Assembly: GCA_028752905.1 (NCBI GenBank)
Contig: JAQNBH010000010.1
Coordinates: forward strand, 13,597,984-13,661,983
Direction of reading: 5' to 3'
Origin: Cladorhizidae sp. MBARI D1340-BT2
Lineage: Eukaryota; Porifera; Demospongiae; Poecilosclerida; Cladorhizidae
Length of the DNA: 64,000 nucleotides
The notes under the pieces are model-generated. The model saw only the letters and a program-made list of their open reading frames with translations, was not told where the DNA came from and searched no databases. Of this stretch, positions 10,636 through 22,727 are shown one piece after another (positions within the stretch are counted from its first letter, which is position 1; each line of letters starts with the position of its first letter). Position numbers and translations under genes: made by a program.

Positions 10636-11270
10636 TGAAATTGAGTTCAAGTTGAAATTTGAAAAGGACCATCCACATTATATTGATCAAGGTATAAGAT
10701 TAGAGGCCAGATTGAAGTCGACAGACTCCTTTGAAATCACGGATTGGACCCCTATCAGATTCTACACACCAAGTATTGAGGAGGCAAGTGACTACCGTAG
10801 TTTGGTGAAGTTGGATTCTTCAAATATGTCCGTGACAGCTGAAGCAGGTGTGTACAACTCCACTTTCCCTCTTCTGCATATTACTGACTCTAAATTGGTT
10901 CTCATCCGTGAGTACATATGCGGACAACTTTTACAAAAAATTTCTGGAACATTGCAATTGGAGTTGCGCTGGATGCAGAGATTTGGAAGGAAATTAATAG
11001 ACAACAATGACTCAATATGGATCTTTGATGACGTCGAAATTAATATTTGGAATGGGACATGCTTTTTGCAATTATTGAATGAGGATTTTAGTGGAAAAGA
11101 GGAAGTGATTTTTAAATCTTATATGGTGCTTCGAGGTGTAATACAACAGAATGTGAGTGAATTTTCAGAAATAAGCAACTTCTTGCTCTTCAATGGATTT
11201 GTCAGGGGAATTACTGGTAGGCGCTCTATAAATATTATAGTTAAACCAAGTAATACTTCTAAAGAGATAG
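10636..11270 (+). CDS. aGPCR copy A exon 2: N-terminal ectodomain
   Basis: 635-nt exon, phase 2 in and phase 1 out, fully open, about 211 residues rich in beta-strand-like alternation and N-glycosylation sequons. I do not firmly recognise the domain. The segment L-R-W-M-Q-R followed by D-N-N-D-S-I-W-I-F-D-D-V-E-I resembles the W-Q ... W-x-x-D-[DN]-V-x-I signature of reelin-type and MAM beta-sandwich repeats. This would be a ligand or matrix-binding module. The copy B exon has a 1-base deletion. Confidence 0.7.
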
Positions 11271-12574
11271 GTAAGACTAAATTGATGTTGCTGTTGTTAT
11301 TATTGTTTTATGCATCATCATACATTTCAATGGGTCAAATTATGATTGTAAATAGCTAATTATAAAAATTAATACAAATACAAATCTCCAATTTGAAAAA
11401 CTAATAATTATTAATTTTTCTCAGAGATTTATATTTGAGATTTATATTTGACTCCATAACAAGTGCCAGCATGTGCTTTAAAAAAGCACTATTTGAATAG
11501 CAGTGTTTATGCCTGTATTCTTATTAAGTGGCACTATTAACCTTCTTAAGCCTCAGGTGTAGTTTTTGTGGTTGGCTCACTTTATTCAGATTGGCCATCA
11601 ATCTCAGTGGGAATCAGTGCTTCAGCAAGACAAGGTGATGGCATCTCAAATACAAATGCCTCGAGTGGCGAGTAGACTAACATTCATTGGGCTATTTCTG
11701 ACTTCATTTGAATGCTCAAGTTCTTCCTTGACCTAGTAAACTACTAGGGCATTCAGGAGCTACAAATTTTCTATGTAAAGGTGCTATTATGCTAGAATGT
11801 TGCGGGATCTACACCATCAAATATATACATTGATGTGAAATGCCCTAGTATTTCACAAACCTATCTAAATGTTATTTAAGCAACTTGCAGTGTGACAGGA
11901 ATTATGGTTAGTAACTTTGTATGAACACTTAGTTTGGTAAATAGAGGTTAACAAGAAAAGAAGCAAGTATAATTATCTATGAAAGTATGCATTCATGAAT
12001 GTATACATATTAATTTCTGAAACAATTAATAATTTCCAAGCACTACTAATATGCTAAGAATGATATGGTAAAGTATTTGTGTCCATCAGGTATAATATTA
12101 GGAAATATTGAAATAAGAAGAAAGGGAACTATTACTAATAATTATGGCCACAAAAAGTTTGAGAATACTTACCAAACATATACAGATTCAAAAAAGTGCC
12201 ATACATATATGATTTTAAGGTTGCTCTAAATATTTGTGAACTATATTAGTAAGTTCTCGATTCCTTCCTTCTTGAACAAATTTTTTGTCTTGAAATAAAC
12301 ATTCTTGCTTTTGGTTGTACACCTGGTGACATTAATCCCACACTAACTAAAGAGCTACAGTTGATTTAATTTATTGCTTTGTGTCTGGGAAAAGGTCACA
12401 ATTATTATGTGTATAATATTATGTAGTAAACCTCATCGGTAAAATGTTGCTAGACAGTCACTATTGGTCCATTTATTTGTTAAAAGCCTTGCTAGAAAAA
12501 TATTATACAACATAGAATAGCATTTTTTTAATCATTATATATTATAATTATATACTGTCACATATTATTTGTAG

Positions 12575-12598
12575 TATGCACCAGTTCTACAATTCAAG
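12575..12598 (+). CDS. aGPCR copy A exon 3: 24-nt microexon
   Basis: Flanked by a TTTGTAG acceptor and a GTAAGT donor. It is 24 nt, keeps phase 1 between exon 2 and the HRM exon, and adds V-C-T-S-S-T-I-Q. It is identical in copy B at 56,472-56,495. Its length and intact splice sites support it, and transcript data would settle it. Confidence 0.6.
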
Positions 12599-13163
12599 GT
12601 AAGTCCTAGTTAATTGCTGGCATCTTTATTATTGTAATCAGATTATTGTGACACTGATTGCACTAGATGTACAATTTTAGAGTATTATTAGGTAGAGCAA
12701 AGAAAAATGGAAAGATGTGTACCTTTGAGGTACTGAGTTACACCAAATTTTGGTGACCTATCAATATGTTCCTCTTGAAAAAAATTTGAGTGTGTTTGAG
12801 AGAAAATGTTATCAGTCATGCAAATGAACCATTGCTGTTATCTATGAAAAATATGAGAGAATCATTGTAGAGAGTAAGATATACACTAGCCAATGAAATG
12901 ACCATAATTTTTTATCATCAAAAACAAACGAATAATGCATCTCCAAGCTGATTTAACCTATTATATTGTATTGACACTGGTCTACAGCACTGCACTTCAG
13001 TATCAACCCTAAATCTCCTTAGTTAGGTTGCTATGGCGCTTTGGGGAATGGGAAAATTGACCCAAGGACCCACAATCATTTTTCCCCCCAGTTATGTGCA
13101 ACCTGTGTAGGCAGGCCTAAAGGTAGCCAAGTATATTAGCAACACACTCACTCATACATATAA

Positions 13164-13200
13164 ACATACACACACACACAAACAAATGAACACATACACA
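13164..13200. repeat. AC-rich microsatellite in intron 3
   Basis: ACACACACAC run followed by AAACAAATGAACACATACACA. Copy B has the same at about 57,085-57,120. Confidence 0.7.
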
Positions 13201-13374
13201 GACCCAAACAAAACATAGATAATTATATAGATTGACTTCTTTCAAAAGAAGGACTACTCATGCTGACCACATCAGTTAGAACTTTAAAAATAATACATAC
13301 CATTTTTAATAGAACAGAGATAGAAATATTGTAAGAAACTTAGAAACTTAAGGGTGCCTTCATGTTTTTTATAA

Positions 13375-14180
13375 GAATTCTTGCATTTTTGGGGAAGTCG
13401 GTTAATTGCCTTAGCAAAGAATTCAAGGTGTGCTGGGAGTTTTTTTAAAGCTAATAGAGTAATCTTACAAACTGTCAATGTGAAGTTTTAACTGAGATAT
13501 GCAATTTTTAGGGGGAGTGGGGTTGTCTGCTATTTTGAGAAGTTTGTCTATCTAATATAGGAAAATTTGGTGCACTCCTTGATAAAAGCTAGAGTTTTTA
13601 TAATTCTTCTGTCTGTACAAATACTGATATAATCAGAGATTGTGGTGACACTCTCTATATTGCTTTAACAAAAGGCAGGTACCTTAATCAATAACAACAA
13701 AGCTTCTACTCAGCTAAAGCTCAAATTGATATGTTTTTAGTGCTATAAAGCTGAAATCTCTCAGCTAAAACAAATGTTAGCCTGAAATCCTTACAGAATG
13801 CTTTGAATCTATACTAACCAAAACCATACATATGTACATACCAATGAAGTTATTTGACTTATTAATATAATAGATAAACCAATTCTTTCAAATGCTATTT
13901 ATTTAATAAATAAGCAGAGTCTTGGATGTGCCAGTTTATTACCTACGCAAAGAATTCAAGTTATGATGGGAGTCTTATTGCTAATAGAGCTAGGTTAAAA
14001 GCTACACATGTGAGCTTTAACTGAGACTGAGCTACATTTTTGTGGGTTTTTCGGACCGATTTAGAATTGATATAGGGAAAGCTGGCACACTCCTTGATAA
14101 AAGCTACACAACTATCAAAATTCTTTACAGTCTGGAGGCATATAAACAGAGACTGTGGTGGCACTCTCTATACTAGTGGG
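13375..14180. repeat. Diverged internal duplication within intron 3
   Basis: Blocks at 13,375-13,660 recur at 13,925-14,180 in the same order: GCAAAGAATTCAAG, GGGAGT...CTAATAGAG, CTCCTTGATAAAAGCTA, and GAGA(T/C)TGTGGTGGCACTCTCTATA. Copy B keeps part of each. It is probably two copies of one old intronic repeat. Confidence 0.5.
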
Positions 14181-14429
14181 GGGACAAAGATTCAAAATGG
14201 CCGATGCCTAAATTTAAAAAAAATTCTGGCATATGGCACATCTAGAATAATTTTTAAGAGGGGACAATTCTGAGACATGATATGTATGACCATGACTCAA
14301 GGAGGTTTAATATTTGAGTAAAACAGAGCTTTGTTTTTCATTGGAGATGAAAATATAGTTTCTACGGTAAAAATACTTTTAAATTCAACATTGTTTTGCT
14401 TTTTGATCCTATGTTACAATAAATTAAAC

Positions 14430-14545
14430 ATCGATGATGTAAATGTTATAGGACATTATGATTTATAGTGTTATAGGAGGACATTAATAATGAACGATAT
14501 ATTATAGGACATTAATAATGAATATTGAATGATGTATAGTGATGG
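14430..14545. repeat. VNTR upstream of HRM exon, copy A
   Basis: About three units of a GTTATAGGACATTAATAATG-type repeat with GATGTATAG spacers. Copy B (59,585-59,765) has about five units, so the array has changed length since duplication. Confidence 0.7.
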
Positions 14546-14651
14546 AAGACAATAACACTATCAGCTGTAACATCAGCTAACCCTCTTTAACAAAAAACAC
14601 ATTACAACATTGTAATGGACACCACAATTATCTAACCTTCCAATTCTACAG

Positions 14652-14863
14652 GTTCAGGGTTTTGTACTGCCGAAAAAACTGTGCATTTGAATTTTAGCTA
14701 TTCTTGGGAGAAAACTGAGGTTGGAAGCATCAATAGCGTGCCATGTAACTTGACCTCCGATGTGGCTACCAGGCAATGTGGTCTTGGTGGAGTGTGGTCA
14801 CAACCAAATATTTCACTCTGTGAGAGAGCAGACAATATCATCAGCCAAGTCCTCACTGTAGCC
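14652..14863 (+). CDS. aGPCR copy A exon 4: hormone-receptor (HRM) domain
   Basis: Phase 1 in, phase 0 out, about 70 residues. Cysteines and the CGLGGVWSQPNISLC segment match the HRM domain (extracellular disulfide-bonded module of secretin-family and adhesion GPCRs: W ... C ... G-x-W ... C). N-glycosylation sequons are NFS, NLT and NIS. The domain commonly precedes GAIN. Copy B is intact with three base changes. Confidence 0.75.
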
Positions 14864-15810
14864 GTAAGTGGAGATGAGTTGTAATAATTCCAACAGTGGT
14901 TCAAATGTTTGTACATGAGTATTATTTAAGGCCAATTGCTAAAAGTTCAACCTTACAGACAATTATAAATGATGTTAAATGCAAGAATCTATGTAGTAAA
15001 CAATTATATCCCGTAATAGGCGAATAACACTTGATAATACTCACACAACTAGTATACACTCGCAACTGCCCACAGTGAAAATTTTAGATATTTGAGAGAA
15101 TTTAAAAAAACTAATTGTATTAAATTAGCTACTCTCACAACTGATTCTTATCAAGCTGGGACGGTTGCATTATAAACCTGTCAGGGATTCTATGCCTGAA
15201 GGTCACCCCTGACAAGATTCCAAAATACAGGCCCAATGAGAATATCCTGTACCCCATGCAAACACATAAAACACTTACCAAGTAAACACTAGGAAGTGTG
15301 ACAACATCAAACAATTTAGTTGGCCAGATCTATTTGGCCAAGTCACGGTGTGGAGTGCATGTATGGTCAGATCTAAGTACACAGCTGGTAGCCTATTTAA
15401 GGGAGCCAGTTGATGAGCTAAGTTTGTTGCTCAGAATGTGGTAGAGTATATGTTAGCGTGTGAAGATTTGTCACAGTGCTTTACTCTAATTACAGCAAGT
15501 CCTGGTAGGATTACTTGGTGGGGCATAAACTAACCTCAAAACCTTGGATTATATCAGAGCATTATGGTCAAATCTTTATGTCTTGAATGTAATTTCGCAT
15601 TACACTGTTTTGCAAATGACACATTTTTACTTAGTGGCTGTTCTAAAATAGAAAAAAACAAGAAATCAGTTACTAATGTAAATTATGGAAGTCAGAGCTC
15701 TCACATATGCCCATATATATTATATTAAACATTCTGGCAAATATTGTAGAATTGTATTCGATTTAAATAAAGATGGCAATAAGGTCTTTCTTCCCCCTAC
15801 TTGTTTTTAG

Positions 15811-15978
15811 GTAACCTTGCAGACAGTAGGAGGTCAACTTCAAAATATTGTATTAGCCCTGCGAATAACTGAAGCTGATGTAGTCCAGCAGACAACAAAT
15901 GTTCTGGTTATGGTGGAAAGCTTCTTGACTTCAGTGCGCAATTTGTTTGTAAGCAATACAACTGTCATCACATTCCCA
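15811..15978 (+). CDS. aGPCR copy A exon 5: start of GAIN domain
   Basis: Exactly 56 codons, phase 0 on both sides, beginning VTLQTVGGQLQNIV. The helical content and position right after HRM fit GAIN subdomain A. Three base differences from copy B, two of them amino-acid changing. Confidence 0.75.
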
Positions 15979-16173
15979 GTAAGTATGTATCAGTATTATA
16001 ACAATATTTGCTTTAAAATATTAACATGCTTCTATCATAAAGAAAGGAATTTGGTTAGGTATTTGTAGTCCACTAGCAAAATTACCAGCCCTTAAATATT
16101 TATACAAAACCAAGAGGTTTCCAACTCTCAGTATGATGGTATAGGTCCAAAAGCAACCAAGTCTATAAGCCAC

Positions 16174-16285
16174 CCATACACACACACAAACACACAACAC
16201 ACACAAAAATGCACACACATACACACACATGAATGAATGCACACACACAAACAAACTCACCACACCACACCACACACAACACACA
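16174..16285. repeat. CA/ACAC microsatellite
   Basis: Interrupted ACACACAC-type runs. The antisense cysteine/valine-rich reading frame over it is a repeat by-product. Confidence 0.8.
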
Positions 16286-17299
16286 CATTAAAAAAAACAC
16301 AGGCACTCTATCATATACAAGACCAAACTTTTATGATTAAAAACAAGGATGGAATAGTATAAAAAATCAAACAAGAATGTACTAATGTTGGCCACAAACA
16401 TTTACATCATACTTTACCTATCCAGACCAAATAATTGGTCTCATGTTAATAGGTCAAGAAATAGCTATATCAAATTGCACAATCATCTATGAGTGAAACT
16501 GATCGCAAATATTTGCATTGTTTCAATAGTTATGAAGCTGAAGGTATGTGATAATGAATTTGTGTGTGTGTGTGTGGTTGGTGGTTGAATGAAGAGTGTA
16601 CAGAGAGCTGAGTACTGGATGATCAGGGTAAAGAGCTGTTTTCTCTTTTTTGTGTGAGGTAATGATGTTTATGTTCTTATCATAAAAAACATGCTCGTCT
16701 ACCAATGTGTTTTAATCTTTTTGAGTGAGATTGGCTTAAGAAAATTATGCTTAAGTGATTAGATGGGGGGGGGGCATAATATAATTATGTTTTTCATAAT
16801 AAATGAATATATCATGATGTGCAGTCACATTTCCTATATTCTACAGATTTCTCTATAAAACAGTCTATTGTGTTTATTGTCCATGTTTTGCCAGCAATAC
16901 TGCAGTTTTCATCAAGGTGAATATTACAGTGCATTTGATGATGTCAACTGAAAATAATCTTACAAGCATTTCCTTTATTAATTTGACCACATTTCATAAC
17001 TTTTATAGGCATCTTCATGCTCTTTCATTCTAATCTAGAATGGAAGAACATGAAGATTCCTGTATAAAGTATGCTAAAGTGATTCTGCAATTGTTAACAT
17101 GCATGGATAATGGACATCCCATTTTGAGGGCTCTTAGACCAGGCCAGAAGAGCTTGTGCAGGAGGCATTGCACATCAGCCTAGCATCAAAGTTTGTTCAG
17201 TTCAATCGAGACTGTCGAATGGATTTGCCTGCAACTAGTCTTCATCAACCAACACGTCGAGAGAGTACCATTTCAATGATAACATTCGGAAGGTTATTT

Positions 17300-17395
17300 T
17301 AATTTTATAATATCAACTGAGAGTTCATTGAGAGAGTATATTTCAAGCTGATTGAAGTCCTTGTAAATTCCTTATGTCAACTTAGTCAAGCTATA
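17300..17395 (+). repeat. Dispersed repeat, same family as 7,620-7,740
   Basis: Contains CAACTGAGAGTTCATTGAGAG, TTTCAAGCTGATTGAAG and TGTAAATTCCTTATGTCAAC blocks. The CAACTGAGAGTTCATTGAGA block also occurs near 26,785 and, diverged, at 38,283 beside the Penelope-like fragment. Confidence 0.5.
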
Positions 17396-19948
17396 TATTA
17401 TTTACATTCACTCACACTCTGTCACCTTACAGCAGTATAGCATGAGCATCTTTCTCTCACCAGCACGAGGAGAGAGACTGCTCACCTTCTTCCTTAAATG
17501 TAGGTTTCCAATATGAGGAAGGGTATCTACTGCTGCATTTAGAGCAAACCTTATGTACAGCATCTGGTTTGGCATTGTTTATTATCTGACCTTGCTTCTT
17601 CAGCTCCAGCAATAGGGATAAACTGGCACTGTCATCTCCACTAGAGACATTCTCCCTAGAAACAGTGCACAGAGCCCTCCATTTTTTCCAGGCTTCTCAG
17701 ACATGGTCTACATCATTACTGCTCCTTGCTTGAACTTCCTTCTCTTTGATTTGTCTTCAATGACCTAGAACTTTTCTGCAAGATACCTGACACAGGAATC
17801 AGATGAAATCAGCAGATCGTACTGCCCGACTACTTGCAGGCTCTTGAAGAGATGTAAGATGAAGTCCACCTTTTGCACATGAAAGGTAGAGGATATCTGT
17901 CAAAGCTGATCTTGCAGGCCTGCTCACCACTTGAGAAAGCATGCCATTGCTTCCAAGTTCCTTTTCACCTATGTCAAGGGTAGTTCTCCATCATAACAGA
18001 CATGGACAGGTAGCAGCATTGTGGAGCCTCAACTTCTGATGTGTTGTAAGGGTAAATAAATCCACAGCCAAGCCTCCCAGTGAGGACTTACCTAACTGTG
18101 TTGGAATTGTGTTGGATCTGGATTAGCATAAGCATTGGCTAGATCAAGCCAGCATCCTACCAAGGACTTACCCTTTTCTTTAGCTTTAGCAATTATTTTA
18201 GCCTTTATACATTAAGTATCTTTAGTCAATCATTAATGACAGCCAATCAATTCTTCAGGAAAGAGATGAAGAAGTCAGGGCAATAGATCAGGAAAGTTGG
18301 GTCCTGAATGATTAAGTTTTGCTGATCAACTTCATGGCTGCAAATTTCAGGTCAGAGGAATTTTGAGAATCTATTCAAGCAGCAGTTGTGCAGGTCAAGT
18401 AGGCAACATTAGTGATGGACACTTATTGAACAGTCCTGGACATAAGGATAGAGAATGGGTGGCGATTTGAAATGGGAGGGGGTGATTTGGATTTCTTGGT
18501 AGCTGAGAATATTTAATTCAGTCCTATCTATTCCCCCTCAAAGTCCATTGAAGGAGAGGCAGGTGTTGGTATCATGATAGTTTTACAAAGGTCTTATATT
18601 CAGAACTGTACACTTCTGGGAGTTGGAGAATGCTAAAATCTAGAGATATACCAAAGCTTCACTTAGTAACTCTCATGAAAGTTCTTAAAGTCTTTTAAGA
18701 AGTGAGAGAGCGCAGCCATGTCAAAACTTTCTCAGATTCTGTACAGCACAAATAACTCACAGGATACTTTCTAGACAAGATCACATCATAAAATCTAGAG
18801 GTTTTCTAAGTCTTTGTTAGAGGACAAGAACCCTTGCTAGATTCTACGAAATTTAGCCACCAAAATTTGTTAGGTCATAACTTTGTTGGCACAGTTAATT
18901 TTTGTACCAGAAGATAACCTGATTCATGATATACTTTATGAGGCTAGTAAGTCTGTACAGTGTATGTATATAGCCTGATCACCATGAAAATCCTAAATCA
19001 CAGAGTGCCTCTAAACACTTCACATTCAGATGTTGCATAACAGAAGCAAAAAATATATAAGTGCGAAATTTTTCATATTGTCATCACTGTAAGGCATTGG
19101 CACCTCATAATGTTCATTATTGGAAAGCACTTGAAAGAAGTTATGTTCTGGCACTTAAATTAGAGAGAAAAATGTTACAAATTAAGGGTACTTTTTATTG
19201 TTAATTATACATCCCATACCCAACTCATCTAGTGGATGGATCACTAAAATATGGAGGACCAACCACTGTACAGCAGGAGAATTGGAAATAAGTATAGTAA
19301 TAATATGACCAAATATTTAACACTTAGCTAATATATGTTCATTAGCTTTTTAAGGGTAATCTTTTGTATGTTAATATTGGTTTAAATTACTGAAAATTAC
19401 TGCATGATGTGCTGGCTACTGACATGAGAAACAACTGCTTTATTAAGGGATAAATAAGAAGAGAGGTGGGTGTGTGTCATCACTCTCCTAATTCTGCTTC
19501 TAGGTGACCTAGGTATATCCATATACATAAGTATGAATGACTCATACATGCAAATACAGCTACAAACAGTCTGTATATGACAGGGTATTCAAAGCTATAT
19601 ACACTCACATAAACTATTCACAACATATATAATATTCAGGACCAAATGCATGCAAAAACCACCATCAGATAGATTACAATTAATGACAGTTAATGATATT
19701 TCTGCTGATGCAGTGGCAGTGAATATAATTAAAACAAATCCAGTCATGCATGACTCATGTCTCGAAAATAACAAGCATTGAATTGTACAAACCTAAATAT
19801 ATTGCAGGGACAAGATAATGAATTTTTAACACAAATGGAGTAAGGTAGCAATTATAGCAATTTCGATGGCTCTGGCCAGTTTGCAGATATATGGATAAAT
19901 ATGCTGTAAATACTATTTATGGAGCACTCCTTCTCTTCATCTATATAG

Positions 19949-20031
19949 GTAATGATGGAAATAGTGAATATTATAAGTTCACTCTTGCAATGGGAAGCTA
20001 ATCTGTTCAAGCAAACGGGTACATCTTCCAG
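19949..20031 (+). CDS. aGPCR copy A exon 6: GAIN domain
   Basis: 83 nt, phase 0 in, phase 2 out, encoding VMMEIVNIISSLLQWEANLF and a short tail. Same length in copy B with one change (Glu to Ala). Confidence 0.7.
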
Positions 20032-20093
20032 GTTAGTTGCTCCATTAGCAAGGGAAAGTGTTTAGTAACATTTCACTATCATCATTTTCACAG

Positions 20094-20199
20094 GATCATT
20101 TTGTCCTCTGAGGCCCTGGCTGCACAATATGCTCAAAGTTTGCTTGTCAATCAATCCATTAGACTCTCAGCAGATAACTTTATCCTTGTGGCAGAAAAT
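20094..20199 (+). CDS. aGPCR copy A exon 7: GAIN domain
   Basis: 106 nt, phase 2 in, phase 0 out, encoding IILSSEALAAQYAQSLLVNQ and following residues to VAEN. Helical GAIN segment. Same length in copy B with one replacement and one silent change. Confidence 0.7.
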
Positions 20200-20254
20200 G
20201 TAAGGTAACATTATTATACAATTCTGTTTTTAAATCTAATATTTATTTTTATAG

Positions 20255-20306
20255 TTACCATTAAAGACACTGCAGTCACTTGATAGGTCTATTTCTTTGA
20301 AAAAAG
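20255..20306 (+). CDS. aGPCR copy A exon 8: GAIN domain
   Basis: 52 nt, phase 0 in, phase 1 out, encoding LPLKTLQSLDRSISLKK. In copy B the TCA serine codon is TAA. Confidence 0.65.
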
Positions 20307-20484
20307 GTATTATATATTTAATTATGTGTACATAAGTTATTTTGAACCTGTTGGAATAATCACAAATATGTAGCTATGCCTTTCCTTTTATCATAAATTG
20401 AAATTCTGAAACTATAATAAGCAAATAAAAAAATGTACTGTATGATTCTTGGTCATTTAACAATTCTTAACAATCATGATGAAG

Positions 20485-20762
20485 ATGTAGCTGGTGATCT
20501 AGCGGCTTCGATAACACTGCCATCAAGTGCTTTTGCCAACATCAGTGACCGAACTCAAGTAGGACTCTTCTTTGCACGATACCAAAAGTCAACTATCTTC
20601 CCTGTTCGAGAGACAGAGACAGCAAAAGTTGCAGATGCTGGTAGAACCACCATTGTAGGATCCTCAATCATTGCTGCAACTGTCGTCCCTGAGCTACCAT
20701 TTGACAATCTCCAGCCACCTGTGTTGATTATCCTGAGTATTCCTACTGAGATCAATGGAAGC
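20485..20762 (+). CDS. aGPCR copy A exon 9: GAIN beta-sandwich part
   Basis: Contains ASITLPSSAF, VGLFFARYQKSTIFPV and VVGSSIIAA-type strands (TTIVGSSIIAATVVPELPF) characteristic of GAIN subdomain B, ending phase 0 at a GTAAAT donor. Two acceptors (exon starts 20,485 or 20,491) both keep phase 1 from exon 8, so the exact start is uncertain by two codons. Confidence 0.7.
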
Positions 20763-21068
20763 GTAAATCAAAATTTTGTGCATTTTACAATACAAATAGA
20801 CACATAGAACTAGACATTTTTCAATGATTTTACTATTCTGTCAACATTGTGCATTACATGCTCAATAGTATGCATATGTCATGGGAACAACCTTCGCATA
20901 CCACAGAAGTACATATATATACCATAGTCACTATTTAAATGCTCACACAGCATGGTACACATGAAAAAAATGTACTAGTATGCATACCATTTAGAGTGTA
21001 ATGCACATTTATGTAGTCCAGAATACTAGCTGTAGCAATTTGTAAGTTTCAATTTTGCTATGCTTCAG

Positions 21069-21224
21069 GTGATTCGTGAAGGGTCTGAAGTTTGCGTTTC
21101 CTGGGATTTCAGTGCAGCAGGGAACCTTGGTAACTGGACCCCTGAAGGTTGTGTTAAAGTTGCCACAAATGATGGAGTGGTAAACTGTGAGTGCGATCAT
21201 CTCACCAACTTTGCTGTCCTTATT
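21069..21224 (+). CDS. aGPCR copy A exon 10: GPS autoproteolysis site
   Basis: 52 codons, phase 0 on both sides. It holds CVSWDF, the W-T-P-E-G-C block and CECDHLTNFAVLI. Cys pairs, both tryptophans, and the His-Leu-Thr tripeptide where GAIN self-cleaves (between Leu and Thr) are intact. The following residues would form the tethered agonist. Confidence 0.9.
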
Positions 21225-21657
21225 GTGAGTGATAGCTACATAAGTGATGTACAAAACTGTATAAAGCAAATACTTAAAACATAAAATGAATACCCACACT
21301 AGCTCTAGAACAAACTCTGAGTTAGGAAGTATTTTTCTTTTACTATTATCAAGGCTCTGAAGTGATTTGTTGGACATTACTACTGCCTTTTTGTGAGAAA
21401 GAAGGATCTTACCGGTATAAATATATAGAATGGGCCTTTTTTTGGCCCTATAATCCATTTCAACACTCTACCATTCTGAGATTACAGTGTCATAGGGATG
21501 TATTCAAATGTGGAGAGTAAATAAGTCTCATTATCTACCTGTGTCCAATTCATAGTCCTTCACTCTCAGACATACCATGTGTTTTTATTGTGGCTGGTTG
21601 AAATACACACTGTGAATTACTATTCATCTTGTGTATATTTGTGAATGTTCTCTTCAG

Positions 21658-21797
21658 GATATTTGTCCCAGAGTTCAACCAGAAGGCTGCATGAACAGTG
21701 TAGTTTTTGATACTGCTCTCTCTGCCATCACTTATATTGGAGTCACATTATCTCTGATTGGCTTGATACTTACTGTGATTACAATGCTGGCATTCAA
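21658..21797 (+). CDS. aGPCR copy A exon 11: TM1
   Basis: 140 nt, phase 0 in, phase 2 out. Stalk DICPRVQPEGC followed by a hydrophobic helix (ITYIGVTLSLIGLILTVITM) and ending at A-F-K, the usual TM1/ICL1 border of adhesion receptors. Confidence 0.85.
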
Positions 21798-21859
21798 GTG
21801 AGTAGTAGAAAGGAAGAATAAATATTGAGATATTTAATATTATATACTTTAAATGAACT

Positions 21860-21960
21860 CTCACTTGACATATTAACATTAAAATCACCTTCTCAATAAA
21901 TTTTATTCACTTGACATTTCGACTAGATGCTCTCGTCTTAATCAGGAATATATATTGGTT
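21860..21960 (-). repeat. Dispersed repeat, minus orientation
   Basis: Reverse complement carries CTGATTAAGACGAGAGCATC then TAGTCGAAATGTC. The GAC/GTC pair next to GAAA is the best stem-II-like arrangement of the family, with one change in the CTGATGA core. Confidence 0.5.
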
Positions 21961-22727
21961 GATTGTAAAATGGAAGGAAGCAATAGTAGATGGAAATAAG
22001 AATGTACCATTTTGAGATCAACATTTAGATGGCTCTTTGCCATAAGTATAAATAGTAAAAATAACGTTCAGATGCGATAAAAGGTTATAACAATACTTGT
22101 ACACAACTACTACATCAAAAAAAATAGCATAGTTCAATCTTTAGGATGTGGCACAGCAGACCTTCACATATCCAAACCCTATGAGACCAAACCCAGTTTG
22201 ATAGGTGAAATTAAATTTATTAATAAGTGAAGCACTGGCTTAACTAAACATGATTGTGGCCAAGAACTTATTGTAGCTGTTTTAAGTTTGCATGTCTCTT
22301 AATAACAGCTACAGTAAAAAATACCACACTGAAGGTTAGGTAGGCAAAGCTTTGATCTTTTTGCAGATAAGACGTGCAACTGCACCTGTTTATTTAGATG
22401 ACAGCTGCAAGGCTGTTTAAGTGCCAATGATGTATATTAACTGATTGCTGCAAGGTCAGGTATTTTACTACAGAGTAATATACAAATTCTGTAGTGTGTC
22501 TAATTATTACTTTTTCACAATGCACTATTAATACTATATCCTTTAAATAGTACAATGCTCTGTTGTTTTAGTTTAATTACATTACTGGTTGTGTTAGATG
22601 TATAACATGAACAACATCCACATATTGGCAAAAGTCATCTTGTACATTGAAAACAAAGCTTTTACTCATTGCGTATGTTTCATTATTCACATATATATAT
22701 GCATATAATATATATACACATATATAG

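Larger units (their letters stand above)
15979..19948. other. Intron 5 of aGPCR copy A, expanded
   Basis: About 4.0 kb against about 2.2 kb in copy B (61,235-63,389). Roughly 16,007-18,526 has no counterpart there and is replaced by about 200 bp. Inside are CA-rich microsatellites (16,174-16,285), a TG run (about 16,561-16,577), an imperfect 80-nt palindrome (16,996-17,073), and a dispersed repeat (17,300-17,395). I see no coding domain in the extra sequence. Homology with copy B resumes near CCCCTCAAAGTCCATTG (18,531 / 61,466). Confidence 0.6.

Noticed and set aside
16021..16284. Cys/Val-rich minus-strand frame
   Set aside because: Antisense of a CA microsatellite.
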